Origin: an uncultured Prevotellaceae bacterium
GTDB taxonomy: Bacteria > Bacteroidota > Bacteroidia > Bacteroidales > Bacteroidaceae
Direction of reading: 5' to 3'
Assembly (NCBI GenBank): GCA_947307015.1
Contig: CAMZHV010000004.1
Span: 38,398 to 102,397 of the forward strand
Length of the DNA: 64,000 bases
Shown here: positions 41,800 to 51,723 of the stretch, in pieces
How positions within the stretch are numbered: the stretch's first letter is position 1
Layout: every line of letters begins with the position of its first letter
Translations under genes and position numbers: made by a program
The notes under the pieces: generated by a model
Databases searched by the model: none
What the model saw: only the letters and a program-made list of their open reading frames with translations
Told to the model about the DNA's origin: nothing

Positions 41800-43425
41800 A
41801 TGAAACGCATCGCTTCCTTCCTCTTCCCCGCCTCCCTCACCCTCCTTGCCCTCTCGGCCTGCAAGAGCACACCCTACGGTCTCCTGAGCGTTACACCTCA
41901 CCGCATTGAGGTCACCAAAGCCCTCGACGCCAACCCTCTGCCGCAGGCCAAGGCTTTCCTTCTGCCCTACCGTGCAGGTGTCGATAGCCTCGAAGCGCCC
42001 TACATCGGACAGAGCGCCATCTATATGCCAGCCAAGCGTCCCGAGAGCCTGCTCAGCAACTGGGTGGCTGATGCCCTTGCCGATGCTGCCGAGAAGATGG
42101 GCTATCAGGCTGACTTCGGGCTCTGTAACATCGGTGGCCTGCGTGCCGCGATGCCTAAGGACACCGTACGTCGTGGCGACATCTTCGCCATCTCGCCTTT
42201 CGAGAACTTCTTTACCATCGTGAAGCTGAAGGGCAGCGATATGCTGGAACTGATGAATAACATTGCTGCCGTCAACGGCGAGGGCGTCAGCAGTACGGTG
42301 CGCATCGTCATCACCAAGGATCGCCAGCTCAAGAGCGCCACCATAGGCGGTGAGCCCATAGACCCCGAGCGCATCTACACCATTGCCACCCTCGACTACC
42401 TCTCCGAAGGCAACGACAAACTCTTTGCCCTCAAGAAATCTACCGAACGCATCGTCACCAAACAGACGATACGCGAGACGATGATGAAACGCCTGCAGGA
42501 GCTGGACGCACAGGGCAAGAAGGCGGAAGCTCAGATCGAAGGGCGCGTCGTCGTGGAAGGCTCTGAAACACAGGTTGCTCAAACAAAAGCTTCTACGCCT
42601 AAATCTGCGTCCAAGGCGCTGACGGTGAAGGCCACACCCGCGAAGAAGACCAAGGAGCTGCTGATCGTACACACCAACGACACACATTCCTGCATAGAGC
42701 CCCTAAGCCCCAACCTCGCAGATACCGCACAGGCCGACAAGGGCGGCTACATACGCCGTGCCACGCTGATGCGCGACCTCCGCTCCCGCGACCCAGAGCT
42801 GCTTCTGGTTGATGCTGGCGACTTTTCGCAGGGCTCCACCTTCTACAACCTCTACCACGGCGACGTGGAGATAGGCTTGATGAATGTGATGAAGTATGAC
42901 GCCGCCACCATCGGCAACCATGAGTTCGACTTTGGCCTCGACAATATGGCGCGCATCTTCCGCATGGCCAACTTCCCCATCGTCTGCTGCAACTACGACT
43001 TCACGGGCACACCCGTCGAAGGGCTCGTCAAGCCTTATGTCATCGTCAAGCGCAACGGATTGAAAATCGGTATCTTCGGCTTGTCGCCACAAACCGAGGG
43101 CCTCGTGGCAGCCCATAACTGCGAGGGCGTCCGTTTCATCGATCCCGTCAAGGCCGCACAGCCCGTAGCCGACTACCTGAAGAACGAGGCGAAATGCGAC
43201 CTCGTCGTCTGCCTCTCACATCTTGGCTGGAATATCGCTGGCCTCAGCGACGAGGAACTCATCCCCGCCACCCGCAACATTGACGTCGTCATCGGCGGCC
43301 ACTCCCACACCTATTTCGCCAACCCCGAACTCCTCCAGAATCTCGACGGCACAACCGTGCCCGACAACCAGATGGGTAAAAACGCCCGCTATGTCGGCAC
43401 GCTGCGCCTGCTGATGGGGAAATAA
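41800..43425 (+). CDS. 5'-nucleotidase-like lipoprotein with domains in reversed order
   Basis: 541 residues with lipoprotein signal LALSAC (Cys21). Residues ~30-235 match the 5'-nucleotidase C-terminal substrate-binding domain (SNWVADALADAAEKMG, NIGGLRA, GDIFAISPFENFF). A Lys/Ala/Thr-rich linker (~250-285) follows, then a calcineurin-like metallophosphatase domain with VHTNDTHS, DAGDF, GNHEFDFG and GGHSHTYF. Classical UshA-type enzymes have the metallophosphatase first. In Bacteroidales the two halves are usually adjacent separate genes in this order, so this looks like a fusion of such a pair. Probable role: periplasmic nucleotide dephosphorylation. Confidence 0.85.
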   Translation: MKRIASFLFPASLTLLALSACKSTPYGLLSVTPHRIEVTKALDANPLPQAKAFLLPYRAGVDSLEAPYIGQSAIYMPAKRPESLLSNWVADALADAAEKMGYQADFGLCNIGGLRAAMPKDTVRRGDIFAISPFENFFTIVKLKGSDMLELMNNIAAVNGEGVSSTVRIVITKDRQLKSATIGGEPIDPERIYTIATLDYLSEGNDKLFALKKSTERIVTKQTIRETMMKRLQELDAQGKKAEAQIEGRVVVEGSETQVAQTKASTPKSASKALTVKATPAKKTKELLIVHTNDTHSCIEPLSPNLADTAQADKGGYIRRATLMRDLRSRDPELLLVDAGDFSQGSTFYNLYHGDVEIGLMNVMKYDAATIGNHEFDFGLDNMARIFRMANFPIVCCNYDFTGTPVEGLVKPYVIVKRNGLKIGIFGLSPQTEGLVAAHNCEGVRFIDPVKAAQPVADYLKNEAKCDLVVCLSHLGWNIAGLSDEELIPATRNIDVVIGGHSHTYFANPELLQNLDGTTVPDNQMGKNARYVGTLRLLMGK

Positions 43426-43494
43426 GGAGGTCAACGATATGAATACAATGAGTTACAAAGGCTATTGTTTTCACCACGAATTACACCAATTCAT

Positions 43495-46026
43495 TTAGAA
43501 GGGATAGCCGACAGCGATATGGAAGCCGAGGGAATCCCAGAAGCGGCGCATATTGTAGTAGGAGGAGCGGCCGGTGTCGTACGGCGCGTGTATGCCTACA
43601 CCTATGTCAAAGCGCAGCACGAGGAAGTCGAGGTCGTAGCGGAGGCCAGCACCTGTGCCCAGCGCGATGTCCTCGCCAAAATGGCGCGCATCGATGGCTC
43701 CGCCCGGACGGTCCTCGTCGGGGTGCATGAGCCATACATTACCTGCATCGAGGAAGACGGCACCTTCGAGATTGCCGACAACGGGGAAGCGGTATTCGAC
43801 GTTAGCTTCTAATTTCAAGTCGCCGACCTGATCCACGTAGCTCCAGCTGGAATTAGCAGGATGGTAGCGACCGGGACCTATGCTACGCACAGCGAAAGCG
43901 CGTATACTGTTGGCACCTCCGACATTGAAGAGGTCGGCGTATGGTGCCATGGTGCTGTTGCCATAGCTCCAAACGGCACCCATGAAAAGACGGGCTGCAA
44001 TACATGAACGGGCTGTGATGGGGAAGGTCTCGCGCCACTCGCCGGAGAGCTTGACGAATTGTGCAAAGGGCACGCCGAGCAGCTTCTTGTTCTGCTCTGT
44101 GGTGCGGCGGCCAGCGAGCGCGTAGATGCCGTTGGTGATATTACCGGCTTCCTTGACCATAGCGATGAGGGTGCGCTGACGCTTGCTGTTGGGCCAGCGG
44201 CGACTGTAAGTGAGGTTGTAGCCCATGGAGGGCACGAGTTGGTTGCGCATCGACACGTTGAGCGCCTGGTTGGCATTGAGGATGGAGTCAAAACGCTCGG
44301 ATTTGGCCATGAGCATCGTGTAGTCCAAGCGCAGCGGCGTGAACTCATGTCGCAAGCGACGCTGACGGCGATAGGTGTACGTGAGCCTGGCTCCAAGATT
44401 CAGCATCCGGAAGTAGCCCGAACGATTCATCCAATCGATGTCGACGCGGTAGTTGGTGCTTCCCTCGGCGCGGCGGTTGAGCTTGCTGGCAAGTCCGAAG
44501 AAACGGATGCGTGGATAGGTGAGTGACATGGATGCTCCCAGCTCGAAGGAGTTGAGGAGGCTGCGGTTCGCGCTGCCTTCGGTGACGGACGAACCCGTCT
44601 GCCACTCATAGCTGCCATAGACCTTGAAGTTGACTGTCTCAGCGCCTCGGAAGGCATTGCGCTTGGTCATGCCCCAGGCCACACCGGGTCCCAACAGGCC
44701 GTTGCTCTTGTTGGTGACCTTGGCTTCGAACTCGCTGTCCCATGGTTTGTCGAGGATGGCGATGATGTTGACATCGAGGGTGTCGCAGGTGGCCGACGTG
44801 TCGCGCGGCGTGTAATTCACCTGGATATTCGAGAAGACACCCATGCCCGCGAGCTTGCTCTGAATGAGCTCATGGACGCGCTGACGATAGAGCGAGCCAG
44901 GCTCGTAGAAGAGGTAATGTCGGATGGCGCCGAAACGGATGGGCGGTTTCTCGGTGGCGCCTCCCCAACGCAGGTTGAAGGTGCGGTAGCCTATGCTGTC
45001 GGTGATGGCGCGGGCACCCGGAGGCAGCACGGTGATCTGTGTGCGCCCCATATAGAAGCGATTGGCAGCCTGCGGCGGCATATCGGCACGCGGTCGCACC
45101 TGCAGGTGTGCGATGTTAGGTGTCTGAAGCGTGTCGGCGCGATAGCTGATGTACTCGGGGCGGTAGTAGTAGAAACCGTTGTTGCGGAAGAGTTCGCTCA
45201 GGCGTGTACGCTCGGCATCGAGGTCAGGTGCGCTGAAGGGCGCTCCCTCACGCAGTAGGCTCTTGGAGGCCGTGGCGCGTATGAGGCTGTCGGTGATGGC
45301 ACCAAAGTTTTGATATTCAATCGTTCCGAAACGGGACAGCGGCCCAGGATAGACGCTGTAGGCGATCTTCGCCTTGCGACCGTCCTTGCCGTAGGGATAG
45401 ACGTCATAGTCCACGGAACCGTGGAAGAATCCATAGGCGCGCAAGGTCTGTCGTGCCACCTGTGAGCGCAGGTGCGGATTGGCCATCGTGATGGTGCGCG
45501 GCTGGGCGGCAAAGCTGTTGAAGAGCCATTTGCCGACAGCGGTCTTGGAGTCGACGAACTGATTGTAGAACCAGAGCCCCAAAGGTAAAGGCCAGCGCAC
45601 CGACGAGCTACCGAAGAGACTGCCGTTGGGAGCATAGGCGAGGGCTGCATTCACCTCCTCGCGGACGGTGGACGTGGCGCTGTCGACGACGGCAATCTCG
45701 CGCCGCAGGGAGTCACGCTCGGCAGGCGTGAAGAGGCTGTCGGCCGCCTGCAGGCGCTGCAACTTGGTGCGGGCGTCGACATTGCCGGACAGGAGGTCAT
45801 CGATGGTGTAGACGGCCGTGGCCACGGCGGTGATGACGCCCGTGGAGTCTTTCTTTGCCTTCCGCTCCTTCGGGTTCGCCGCCTTATGCCCGTAGGCAAT
45901 CTCCGAGATGCCCGTGTAGAGCAGCTCGTCCTCGGGGAGGTGGAGGGTAGCACACCCTTCCATCATCATTATCGAAATGATGATGAATGTACAATGTACA
46001 ATGTATAATGTATAATTGCTGCGCAT
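43495..46026 (-). CDS. tamA: TamA/BamA-like Omp85 outer-membrane lipoprotein
   Basis: 843 residues. N-terminal hydrophobic segment (IVHCTFIIISIMMM) and lipobox MEGC, so a lipid-anchored start (Cys25); POTRA-type repeats (~170-420), then a C-terminal 16-strand barrel with surface-antigen motifs (VGGANSIRAFAVRSIGPGRY) and terminal aromatic residue. Omp85 proteins insert or export outer-membrane proteins. It lies 41 bases after tamB on the same strand, supporting TamA rather than BamA. The first ~15 codons are built from a 7-bp tandem repeat (45986-46013), so the N-terminus could be unstable. Confidence 0.88.
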   Translation of the reverse strand: MRSNYTLYIVHCTFIIISIMMMEGCATLHLPEDELLYTGISEIAYGHKAANPKERKAKKDSTGVITAVATAVYTIDDLLSGNVDARTKLQRLQAADSLFTPAERDSLRREIAVVDSATSTVREEVNAALAYAPNGSLFGSSSVRWPLPLGLWFYNQFVDSKTAVGKWLFNSFAAQPRTITMANPHLRSQVARQTLRAYGFFHGSVDYDVYPYGKDGRKAKIAYSVYPGPLSRFGTIEYQNFGAITDSLIRATASKSLLREGAPFSAPDLDAERTRLSELFRNNGFYYYRPEYISYRADTLQTPNIAHLQVRPRADMPPQAANRFYMGRTQITVLPPGARAITDSIGYRTFNLRWGGATEKPPIRFGAIRHYLFYEPGSLYRQRVHELIQSKLAGMGVFSNIQVNYTPRDTSATCDTLDVNIIAILDKPWDSEFEAKVTNKSNGLLGPGVAWGMTKRNAFRGAETVNFKVYGSYEWQTGSSVTEGSANRSLLNSFELGASMSLTYPRIRFFGLASKLNRRAEGSTNYRVDIDWMNRSGYFRMLNLGARLTYTYRRQRRLRHEFTPLRLDYTMLMAKSERFDSILNANQALNVSMRNQLVPSMGYNLTYSRRWPNSKRQRTLIAMVKEAGNITNGIYALAGRRTTEQNKKLLGVPFAQFVKLSGEWRETFPITARSCIAARLFMGAVWSYGNSTMAPYADLFNVGGANSIRAFAVRSIGPGRYHPANSSWSYVDQVGDLKLEANVEYRFPVVGNLEGAVFLDAGNVWLMHPDEDRPGGAIDARHFGEDIALGTGAGLRYDLDFLVLRFDIGVGIHAPYDTGRSSYYNMRRFWDSLGFHIAVGYPF
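45986..46013. repeat. Four tandem 7-bp repeats in the 5' end of tamA
   Basis: AATGTAC, AATGTAC, AATGTAT, AATGTAT in a row, then AATTG. The repeat encodes part of the proposed signal peptide. A change of one unit would shift the reading frame. Confidence 0.8.
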
Positions 46027-46070
46027 GGGAGGCGTGAGGAGGGGGTATTCGGGTTGGGGGTGGGTCTTTA
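46026..46070 (+). repeat. GC-rich element, subfamily B, between tamB and tamA
   Basis: GGAGGGGGTATTCGGGTTGGGGGTGGGTCTTT on the plus strand, in two pieces GGAGGGGGTATTCGGG and TTGGGGGTGGGTCTTT. Four G-runs; close to 36418-36454. It overlaps the tamB stop. Confidence 0.65.
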
Positions 46071-49000
46071 TTCTTTTTTCCTGAACAGGAACAGTTCGCC
46101 AAGCTTGTTTGTTTTCCTTCGGAGCACGAGGCCAGCACCCATTTCGGTGACTTCGCCGTCGAGCAGGGACTCGTAGTTCTTGTCGTAGAAGAGGTTGACG
46201 TAGCGGGTGGCGCTGTTGTCGAGGCGATACTCAATGCTGACGTTGTCGATGAGCGACTGCCCCGTGTTCTCGGCATCGGAGCCCGTGCTGACCTTACCGC
46301 CCACGATGACGCTGATGCGGTTGCCCCAGAAGCGCTTGGCGAAGCGGAAACTATAGTCCGTCGTTGTGCCGCCCGTGGCCCCCGTACCCTGCTCCATGCC
46401 GACGGAGAGATCGATGCTCTTCAGCGCCTTGCTGGTGATGTTGGAAATCTGCCCTTGCAGGAAGGCGTTGAGGGCATTCTGTCCCGTCACGCCGCCGCTG
46501 GTGTTGGCACCGGCATCGTTGATATACATTCCCGTGGCGAGCATCGTGACGGCCAAACGTCCGCGCTGCTCAGTGCTCATCGTGCTGAGCTCATTTTGGA
46601 TAGTCATATCCTCAGGAGCCGCGAGGGTGAACTCAAGTCCCATATTCTCAAGCGTCTGCGTAACGTTCAGACCGACGTCGAAATTGACGCTGCGGGGATG
46701 GTCGTTCTCCGTGACGGTGGTGCGTACGCGCTCCGTGGCCGTGATGTCAAGCGTCGGGCTCATCAGCGGGCCGCGGAACTCCACGTAGCTGCCGCTCTTG
46801 ATATGGAACTCCTTGAGCGGAATCACCATCATCGTGTATTTGATCGTGCCGCTGTTCACGGTGTAACGTCCGTTGAGCTGCAAGTCTTTCTCGGGGGAAT
46901 AGGTCAGCATGAGGCTGCCACCGCCCTCGATATCCACATAGCTCGACCCGTCGGGGCTGAGCAGGCAGTGGACGAGTGCAGCATCATCAATCTCGATGCT
47001 CATGGTCAGGCTGATATGCTGCGGCTTGGCCCGCTCGACCGGTGCCACGTAGAGCGTGTCGGTGAAGTCCACGAACTCGACGAGATCGGCCAGCTGATCC
47101 TCGACGGTCAGCGGCGAGTCGGCGAGGACGTACGTCAGGTCTGTGTTGCCCAAGACATTCAGACGGCCGAACATACGCAGGTTGTCGAGTGTGCCCTGCA
47201 CACTGGCGTTGACATCCACGAAAGCCTTGCCGTAGGCGATGGCCTTGGATGTCTTCTTGGCATTGATGAGTTCGAAATTCTTGGCCGACATCTTCGCATC
47301 GAGGGTGATACGGTCGAGGTCTGCGAAATTGACATGTCCGTTGAGTACAAAGGGATTGGCACCCGTGGAGTAGACGCTGACGCTGTCGAGACGGAGGTCG
47401 CTGGCGTTGATGCGCAGAGCGTTGTCGGCAAAGCGGAAGTTGAGGCTGTAGGGGTCGGAGACGCATTTGAGGTCTATGGTGTTCACCGTGCCATCAACCA
47501 CAGGCTTCGCCGTTGTGCCGCCAACGTGGATATCCCCAACAGCGACACCCTCGAAGCGCGCCAAGCCGTTAGGGATGAAGCCATTGAGGAGCGTGAAGGG
47601 CAGGCGGTCGAGCGTAGCGATGACGTCAAGCAGCCCCTGTTCACCCTTCTGTGCATAGGAACCCGTGAACGTGGCCACGGGCATACCTGTGTGCAGGAGG
47701 CTGCCGTCGACGAAATGGCTGCCGTCGGCGTTAGGCAGGTAGACGGCCTGCAAGCCCACCTGTCCGAGACTGGCATTCTCGTACCAGAGGTCGTTGACCG
47801 CTATGTCGGCGGCCACGCTCAGGTGTTCGGCGCTCTGGATGAGATGCGCGTCGCCTTGGAGGAAGCCAGCCAAGCGCGGCGCGTAAGGGATGACATTAGT
47901 CAGCTCGCCGAGGTTCAAACGGTTGACGCTCACCGTGAGGTCTTGCAGTGCATCATCGTTGGGCGAGGAGTAGACGTGCAGCCCCGTGCCGTCGTCGGCA
48001 AGCAGGTCTACGTCGGCCTCGATGCGATTGCCCTTGCCGAGCATAACGTAGTTGTTCTCGTTGAGGTGGAATGTGCGGTAGGCAATCATCGGGGACAGCG
48101 GGTCGAGGTGGAGCCGGAAGCCCTCAGGCGTCATCGTGGTCGTCAGCCCCAGGTCTACGCCCTTTTTTCCACGGTCGTCATAATATAATAGGTTCGCGCC
48201 CGCGTAGCCTTCGGCATTGAGGAAGGCGTTCAAGCGCGCCTGGAAGGTGAACTGAGGGTTGCGGCGGTTGTTATGCACGCGGGCGTCGAGGCGCACGTCG
48301 GTGGAATCCTGATAGATGTGCAGGCCTATGGTGTCAAGAAGTATGGCTCCGGTGTTGAGGGCATAGACGCGTCCACCGCCGTTGATGCCCTTATGCGGGT
48401 CGAGGGTAAGTCCGATGCGCACCCCTTCGAAGTCATAACCCATCGAGGCCGCGATATCATGCAGGGGGTTGTGCTGCCCCGAAGTGACGCGCAGGTCTAC
48501 CTGCGGCAGGCGGCGCGTGAGGGCTTGCTGGTCAATGCGGCGATCCGCGAGCTGACGGCTCAGCTCGTCGATGAAATGCGTGAGCTGAGTGAGCAGCTTG
48601 TCATAGCCCACATGCCCCCGCAGACGCAGGTCGAGGTCGCCACTGGTGATGTGTGCATTGGTGGAATCGCGCTGCAAGAGAATGTTCATCGTCACGTCTT
48701 CGGGATAGAAGATGCTATCGTAGGGCATGAGCATGATATCGGCGATCGAACCTTCGAGGCGATGGTTGTGCTTCAGGTCTGTGGAGCCACGGACGTGCAG
48801 CTTCATCGCCGTCCTCAGCGGATGGTCCACGAGGCCGAGGCCGTGGAGATCGGCACGGCTGATGTCGGCGACGAAGGTCAGGTCTGTGATGCGGTTGAGC
48901 TGCGCCTCGACGTCGGCCTGCATCGTCAGCAGCGCATTGTCGGCAGTCAGATGAGCCTTGCCGCGACCGCGAGCCAGCTGCGCCGTGAGGGTTGTGCCGC

Positions 49001-50381
49001 GCAGGTCGAGGCTGTCGTAGGTCAGCGCCTGCACAGCCACACGAGCATCGAGGCGCGAGCTGTGGTCGAGGAAGTCGGTGCCTGCACCACGAACGGCGGC
49101 TGTGGCGGAGAACGGTCCCACAGGCAGCGAGGGCATGAAATGACGAGGGTTCAGATGGAGGACGGAGAGGTCGGCGGAGTAGGACAGCGCGCCGCGCGTG
49201 TCGACCGTGCCATCAAGCTTCACAAGGCCGTCAGCCTCGCGCAGCTCGGCCTTCGCGCTGTAGCGGCAGCCCTCGAAGGACGCTTTGCCGCCAAGCCGCA
49301 TCTTTGGCAGACGAATGTCGTCAAGAGCGCCATCAGCCAAGGGACGTATCCAATCTATGCTGGCCGTCTGGACGTTGAAATCAATAGAACCGCGCCGCGC
49401 CAAGGAATCTGTCAGCGCCGTCACGCGACCGCGGGCATCGCACGAGAAGCTGCCAGGCAGGGAGGCCTCGACACGCTGCAATGCCAGCGAATCGATATTG
49501 CCACTGAGCGTGAGGTGCAGGGCCAAGCGCCTGTCGGGATAAGCCTGTGCGAAGCCCTTGGGCAACCACGGCTGGGCGATGCCGACGATGTCAGCCTTGG
49601 ACAAAGATGTTCGGACGTCGATGTCGAGACCGCCACCAGCACCGGATTCCAACGCCTTGAAATCCATCGCCACTGCGGCATTAACCTCTGACGACGGCGT
49701 GCGCAGCCTCACGGAAGGCACTGTCAGGCGCTCCGTACCCAAGTCGAGTGCGATGCTGTCGGCGGCTAAGGCGAGGGAGTCGAGGCGGAAGCATGTGCTG
49801 TCGGCCATCGTCAGCCGCACATGGGCATCGTCGATGGCGGCACGATGGATGCAGATGGTCCAATCCAAGGGAGCCGATTCGGTGGTGTCCTCAACAACGG
49901 TGTCGCGCAGCAGGACGTCAGCATCAAGGCCGCGCGCTGCCACTTCATCCAACGTGAGGCGGTGGCGCAGGAGATCTATTTCGTCGTGTACCTTGATCTC
50001 ATCCAGCCGTCCCTGCACTACGACGGAGGCAATCATCTCCTTGGTGTTGACGGCGGCATCGGTGAGCGTCAGCCCTTCGAGACCTAAGCGCTGATCCATG
50101 ATGTCCGCGAAATCCAAGTCGAGAACTACGCTGCGGGCGGCTATGAGCGTGTCGCCATCGCCGTCGCATACCACAAGGCCCCGTACGTCGACATCCAACA
50201 GGGGTGTGATGCGCAGCCGACCCACGCCGATGTCATAGCCCGTCTGCTCAGAGGCATAAGCCGTCAGCCGCGGGACCACGAAGTCCTGCACCGGCGGTAG
50301 ATAGAAGAGAAGGATGAGCAGTGCGACCAACAAGAACGGTATCGACAGCACTATCATCACCCATTTCAGCAGACGTTTCAT
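46068..50381 (-). CDS. tamB: TamB-family inner-membrane translocation/assembly protein (DUF490)
   Basis: 1437 residues from ATG 50381 (MKRLLKWVMIVLSIPFLLVA), just after the -7 box at 50406; the ORF-track start at 50429 lies upstream of it. One N-terminal membrane helix, then a very long repetitive beta-rich AsmA/TamB-like region, and a C-terminal DUF490 domain (~1000-1437) with GTIKYTMMVIPLKEF and LDITATERVRTTV. TamB proteins bridge the periplasm and move lipids or assist barrel assembly with TamA. It precedes the TamA-like gene, the common order in Bacteroidota. Confidence 0.92.
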   Translation of the reverse strand: MKRLLKWVMIVLSIPFLLVALLILLFYLPPVQDFVVPRLTAYASEQTGYDIGVGRLRITPLLDVDVRGLVVCDGDGDTLIAARSVVLDLDFADIMDQRLGLEGLTLTDAAVNTKEMIASVVVQGRLDEIKVHDEIDLLRHRLTLDEVAARGLDADVLLRDTVVEDTTESAPLDWTICIHRAAIDDAHVRLTMADSTCFRLDSLALAADSIALDLGTERLTVPSVRLRTPSSEVNAAVAMDFKALESGAGGGLDIDVRTSLSKADIVGIAQPWLPKGFAQAYPDRRLALHLTLSGNIDSLALQRVEASLPGSFSCDARGRVTALTDSLARRGSIDFNVQTASIDWIRPLADGALDDIRLPKMRLGGKASFEGCRYSAKAELREADGLVKLDGTVDTRGALSYSADLSVLHLNPRHFMPSLPVGPFSATAAVRGAGTDFLDHSSRLDARVAVQALTYDSLDLRGTTLTAQLARGRGKAHLTADNALLTMQADVEAQLNRITDLTFVADISRADLHGLGLVDHPLRTAMKLHVRGSTDLKHNHRLEGSIADIMLMPYDSIFYPEDVTMNILLQRDSTNAHITSGDLDLRLRGHVGYDKLLTQLTHFIDELSRQLADRRIDQQALTRRLPQVDLRVTSGQHNPLHDIAASMGYDFEGVRIGLTLDPHKGINGGGRVYALNTGAILLDTIGLHIYQDSTDVRLDARVHNNRRNPQFTFQARLNAFLNAEGYAGANLLYYDDRGKKGVDLGLTTTMTPEGFRLHLDPLSPMIAYRTFHLNENNYVMLGKGNRIEADVDLLADDGTGLHVYSSPNDDALQDLTVSVNRLNLGELTNVIPYAPRLAGFLQGDAHLIQSAEHLSVAADIAVNDLWYENASLGQVGLQAVYLPNADGSHFVDGSLLHTGMPVATFTGSYAQKGEQGLLDVIATLDRLPFTLLNGFIPNGLARFEGVAVGDIHVGGTTAKPVVDGTVNTIDLKCVSDPYSLNFRFADNALRINASDLRLDSVSVYSTGANPFVLNGHVNFADLDRITLDAKMSAKNFELINAKKTSKAIAYGKAFVDVNASVQGTLDNLRMFGRLNVLGNTDLTYVLADSPLTVEDQLADLVEFVDFTDTLYVAPVERAKPQHISLTMSIEIDDAALVHCLLSPDGSSYVDIEGGGSLMLTYSPEKDLQLNGRYTVNSGTIKYTMMVIPLKEFHIKSGSYVEFRGPLMSPTLDITATERVRTTVTENDHPRSVNFDVGLNVTQTLENMGLEFTLAAPEDMTIQNELSTMSTEQRGRLAVTMLATGMYINDAGANTSGGVTGQNALNAFLQGQISNITSKALKSIDLSVGMEQGTGATGGTTTDYSFRFAKRFWGNRISVIVGGKVSTGSDAENTGQSLIDNVSIEYRLDNSATRYVNLFYDKNYESLLDGEVTEMGAGLVLRRKTNKLGELFLFRKKE

Positions 50382-50405
50382 CAGGCCCTTATTCAAATTT
50401 CGGGG

Positions 50406-50413
50406 CAAAGTTA
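50406..50413 (-). promoter_or_regulatory. tamB promoter -7 box (TAACTTTG)
   Basis: Reverse complement TAACTTTG, 24 bases before ATG 50381. Confidence 0.55.
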
Positions 50414-50487
50414 GCAATTTTTGCCGCAAACACGGCCACTCTCAATAAAAAAAAGAACTTTTCTGCACGTTTTTCACCAAAAAACAC

Positions 50488-50495
50488 TACCTTTG
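50488..50495 (+). promoter_or_regulatory. corA promoter -7 box (TACCTTTG) and long leader
   Basis: TACCTTTG, 157 bases before the corA ATG. The leader (about 50503-50652) is long enough for a regulatory RNA, but I recognise no M-box or other known magnesium-responsive fold. Confidence 0.55.
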
Positions 50496-50652
50496 CGCCC
50501 GTTAAACCATCCTTTATCCCGTAAATGGACGATTATCATCAACGTAACAACGATTAAGGGACGGGGGTTCGCATAGCATGAGCGGCCTCTCGTGCCTGCC
50601 AAACGTGAATGGCTAAAAGCTCAACGTGTAACGCTAAACGATTTTTTCGACT

Positions 50653-51579
50653 ATGCGAACCTATTGGAACACACTTCACGGTCTGCACACACTGGAACAG
50701 TGGCAGCCCAATTGCTGGGTGCAGGTGACCTGCCCCACGAAAGACGACGCGGACTTTCTGCAAAAGACATTAGGCATCCCCGACTACTTCCTCGACGACA
50801 TCGCCGATACGGAAGAGCGCGCCCGCTATGACTACGACGACGGCTGGATCCTCATCATCCTGCGCATCCCGTATGTCAAGGAAGTCAAGTCGCGCACGCC
50901 TTACACCACGATTCCCTTAGGCATCATCCTCAAGGACAACGTCTGCATCACCGTCTGCAACTTCGAGACGAACCTGATGATCGATTTCGTGACCTATCAG
51001 CAGAAGCGAGGCATTGGTTTCACCGACTCGGTGGACATGGTTTTCCGCCTGTTCCTCTCAACGGCCGTCTGGTTCCTGAAGCGCCTGAAGCAGATCAACG
51101 CCCGCATCGAAGGCGCCAAGCAGCACCTTGACCGCAAGGTGGACAATGCGGATCTCATCGCCCTGTCCCGCCTGCAGGACTCGCTGACATACTTTGCCAC
51201 CTCCATCCGAGGCAACGAAACGCTGCTGTCGAAGCTGAAGTTCAAGTTGCCCATCGACGAACTCGACGCAGACCTCATCGAGGATGTCAGTATCGAGATG
51301 AACCAGGCGCGCGAGATGACAGGCATCTACTCCAACATCCTCGAATCGACGATGGACACCTACGCGAACATTATCAATAATAATATGTCCACGGTGATGA
51401 AGACGCTGACGCTCGTGTCAATGTTCCTCATGGTGCCGACCCTGGTCGCCAGCTTGTTCGGCATGAACCTCCTCAACGGCATGGAGACGCGTCCATGGGG
51501 TTTCCTCTTCGCCATCATCATTTCCATCATTCTGACCCTCTTCTTCTGGTGGTATGCCCACCGCAAGACGTGGATTTGA
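50653..51579 (+). CDS. corA: CorA-family divalent metal transporter
   Basis: 308 residues. N-terminal cytosolic funnel domain with long helices, then two C-terminal membrane helices; the signature GMN is present (SLFGMNLLNGME), followed by a final helix FLFAIIISIILTLFFWWYA and a basic tail. CorA channels import magnesium or cobalt; some members export zinc, and Bacteroidota substrates are less certain. It diverges from tamB. Length is typical. Confidence 0.92.
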   Translation: MRTYWNTLHGLHTLEQWQPNCWVQVTCPTKDDADFLQKTLGIPDYFLDDIADTEERARYDYDDGWILIILRIPYVKEVKSRTPYTTIPLGIILKDNVCITVCNFETNLMIDFVTYQQKRGIGFTDSVDMVFRLFLSTAVWFLKRLKQINARIEGAKQHLDRKVDNADLIALSRLQDSLTYFATSIRGNETLLSKLKFKLPIDELDADLIEDVSIEMNQAREMTGIYSNILESTMDTYANIINNNMSTVMKTLTLVSMFLMVPTLVASLFGMNLLNGMETRPWGFLFAIIISIILTLFFWWYAHRKTWI

Positions 51580-51723
51580 GGGCGTTTGAGGGCATTTGAG
51601 GCATATTTCGCACCTCAATCTCCTTTTTTCGGCCTCATTTTTTGGCCGTTCCGAATAAATTGCTTTAATTTGCAAGCCTTTTTGGCATTAACAACCAATA
51701 TTAGCTACTAAACCGTAAGCAAA

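Noticed and set aside
46455-48188. 577-residue plus-strand ORF
   Set aside because: Shadow of tamB; composition (V/D/E/A-rich) is typical of an antisense frame.
48273-49691. 472-residue plus-strand ORF
   Set aside because: Shadow of tamB, same reasons.
50496-50652. Magnesium-responsive leader (M-box type) before corA
   Set aside because: The leader is shorter than an M-box and shows none of its conserved segments.
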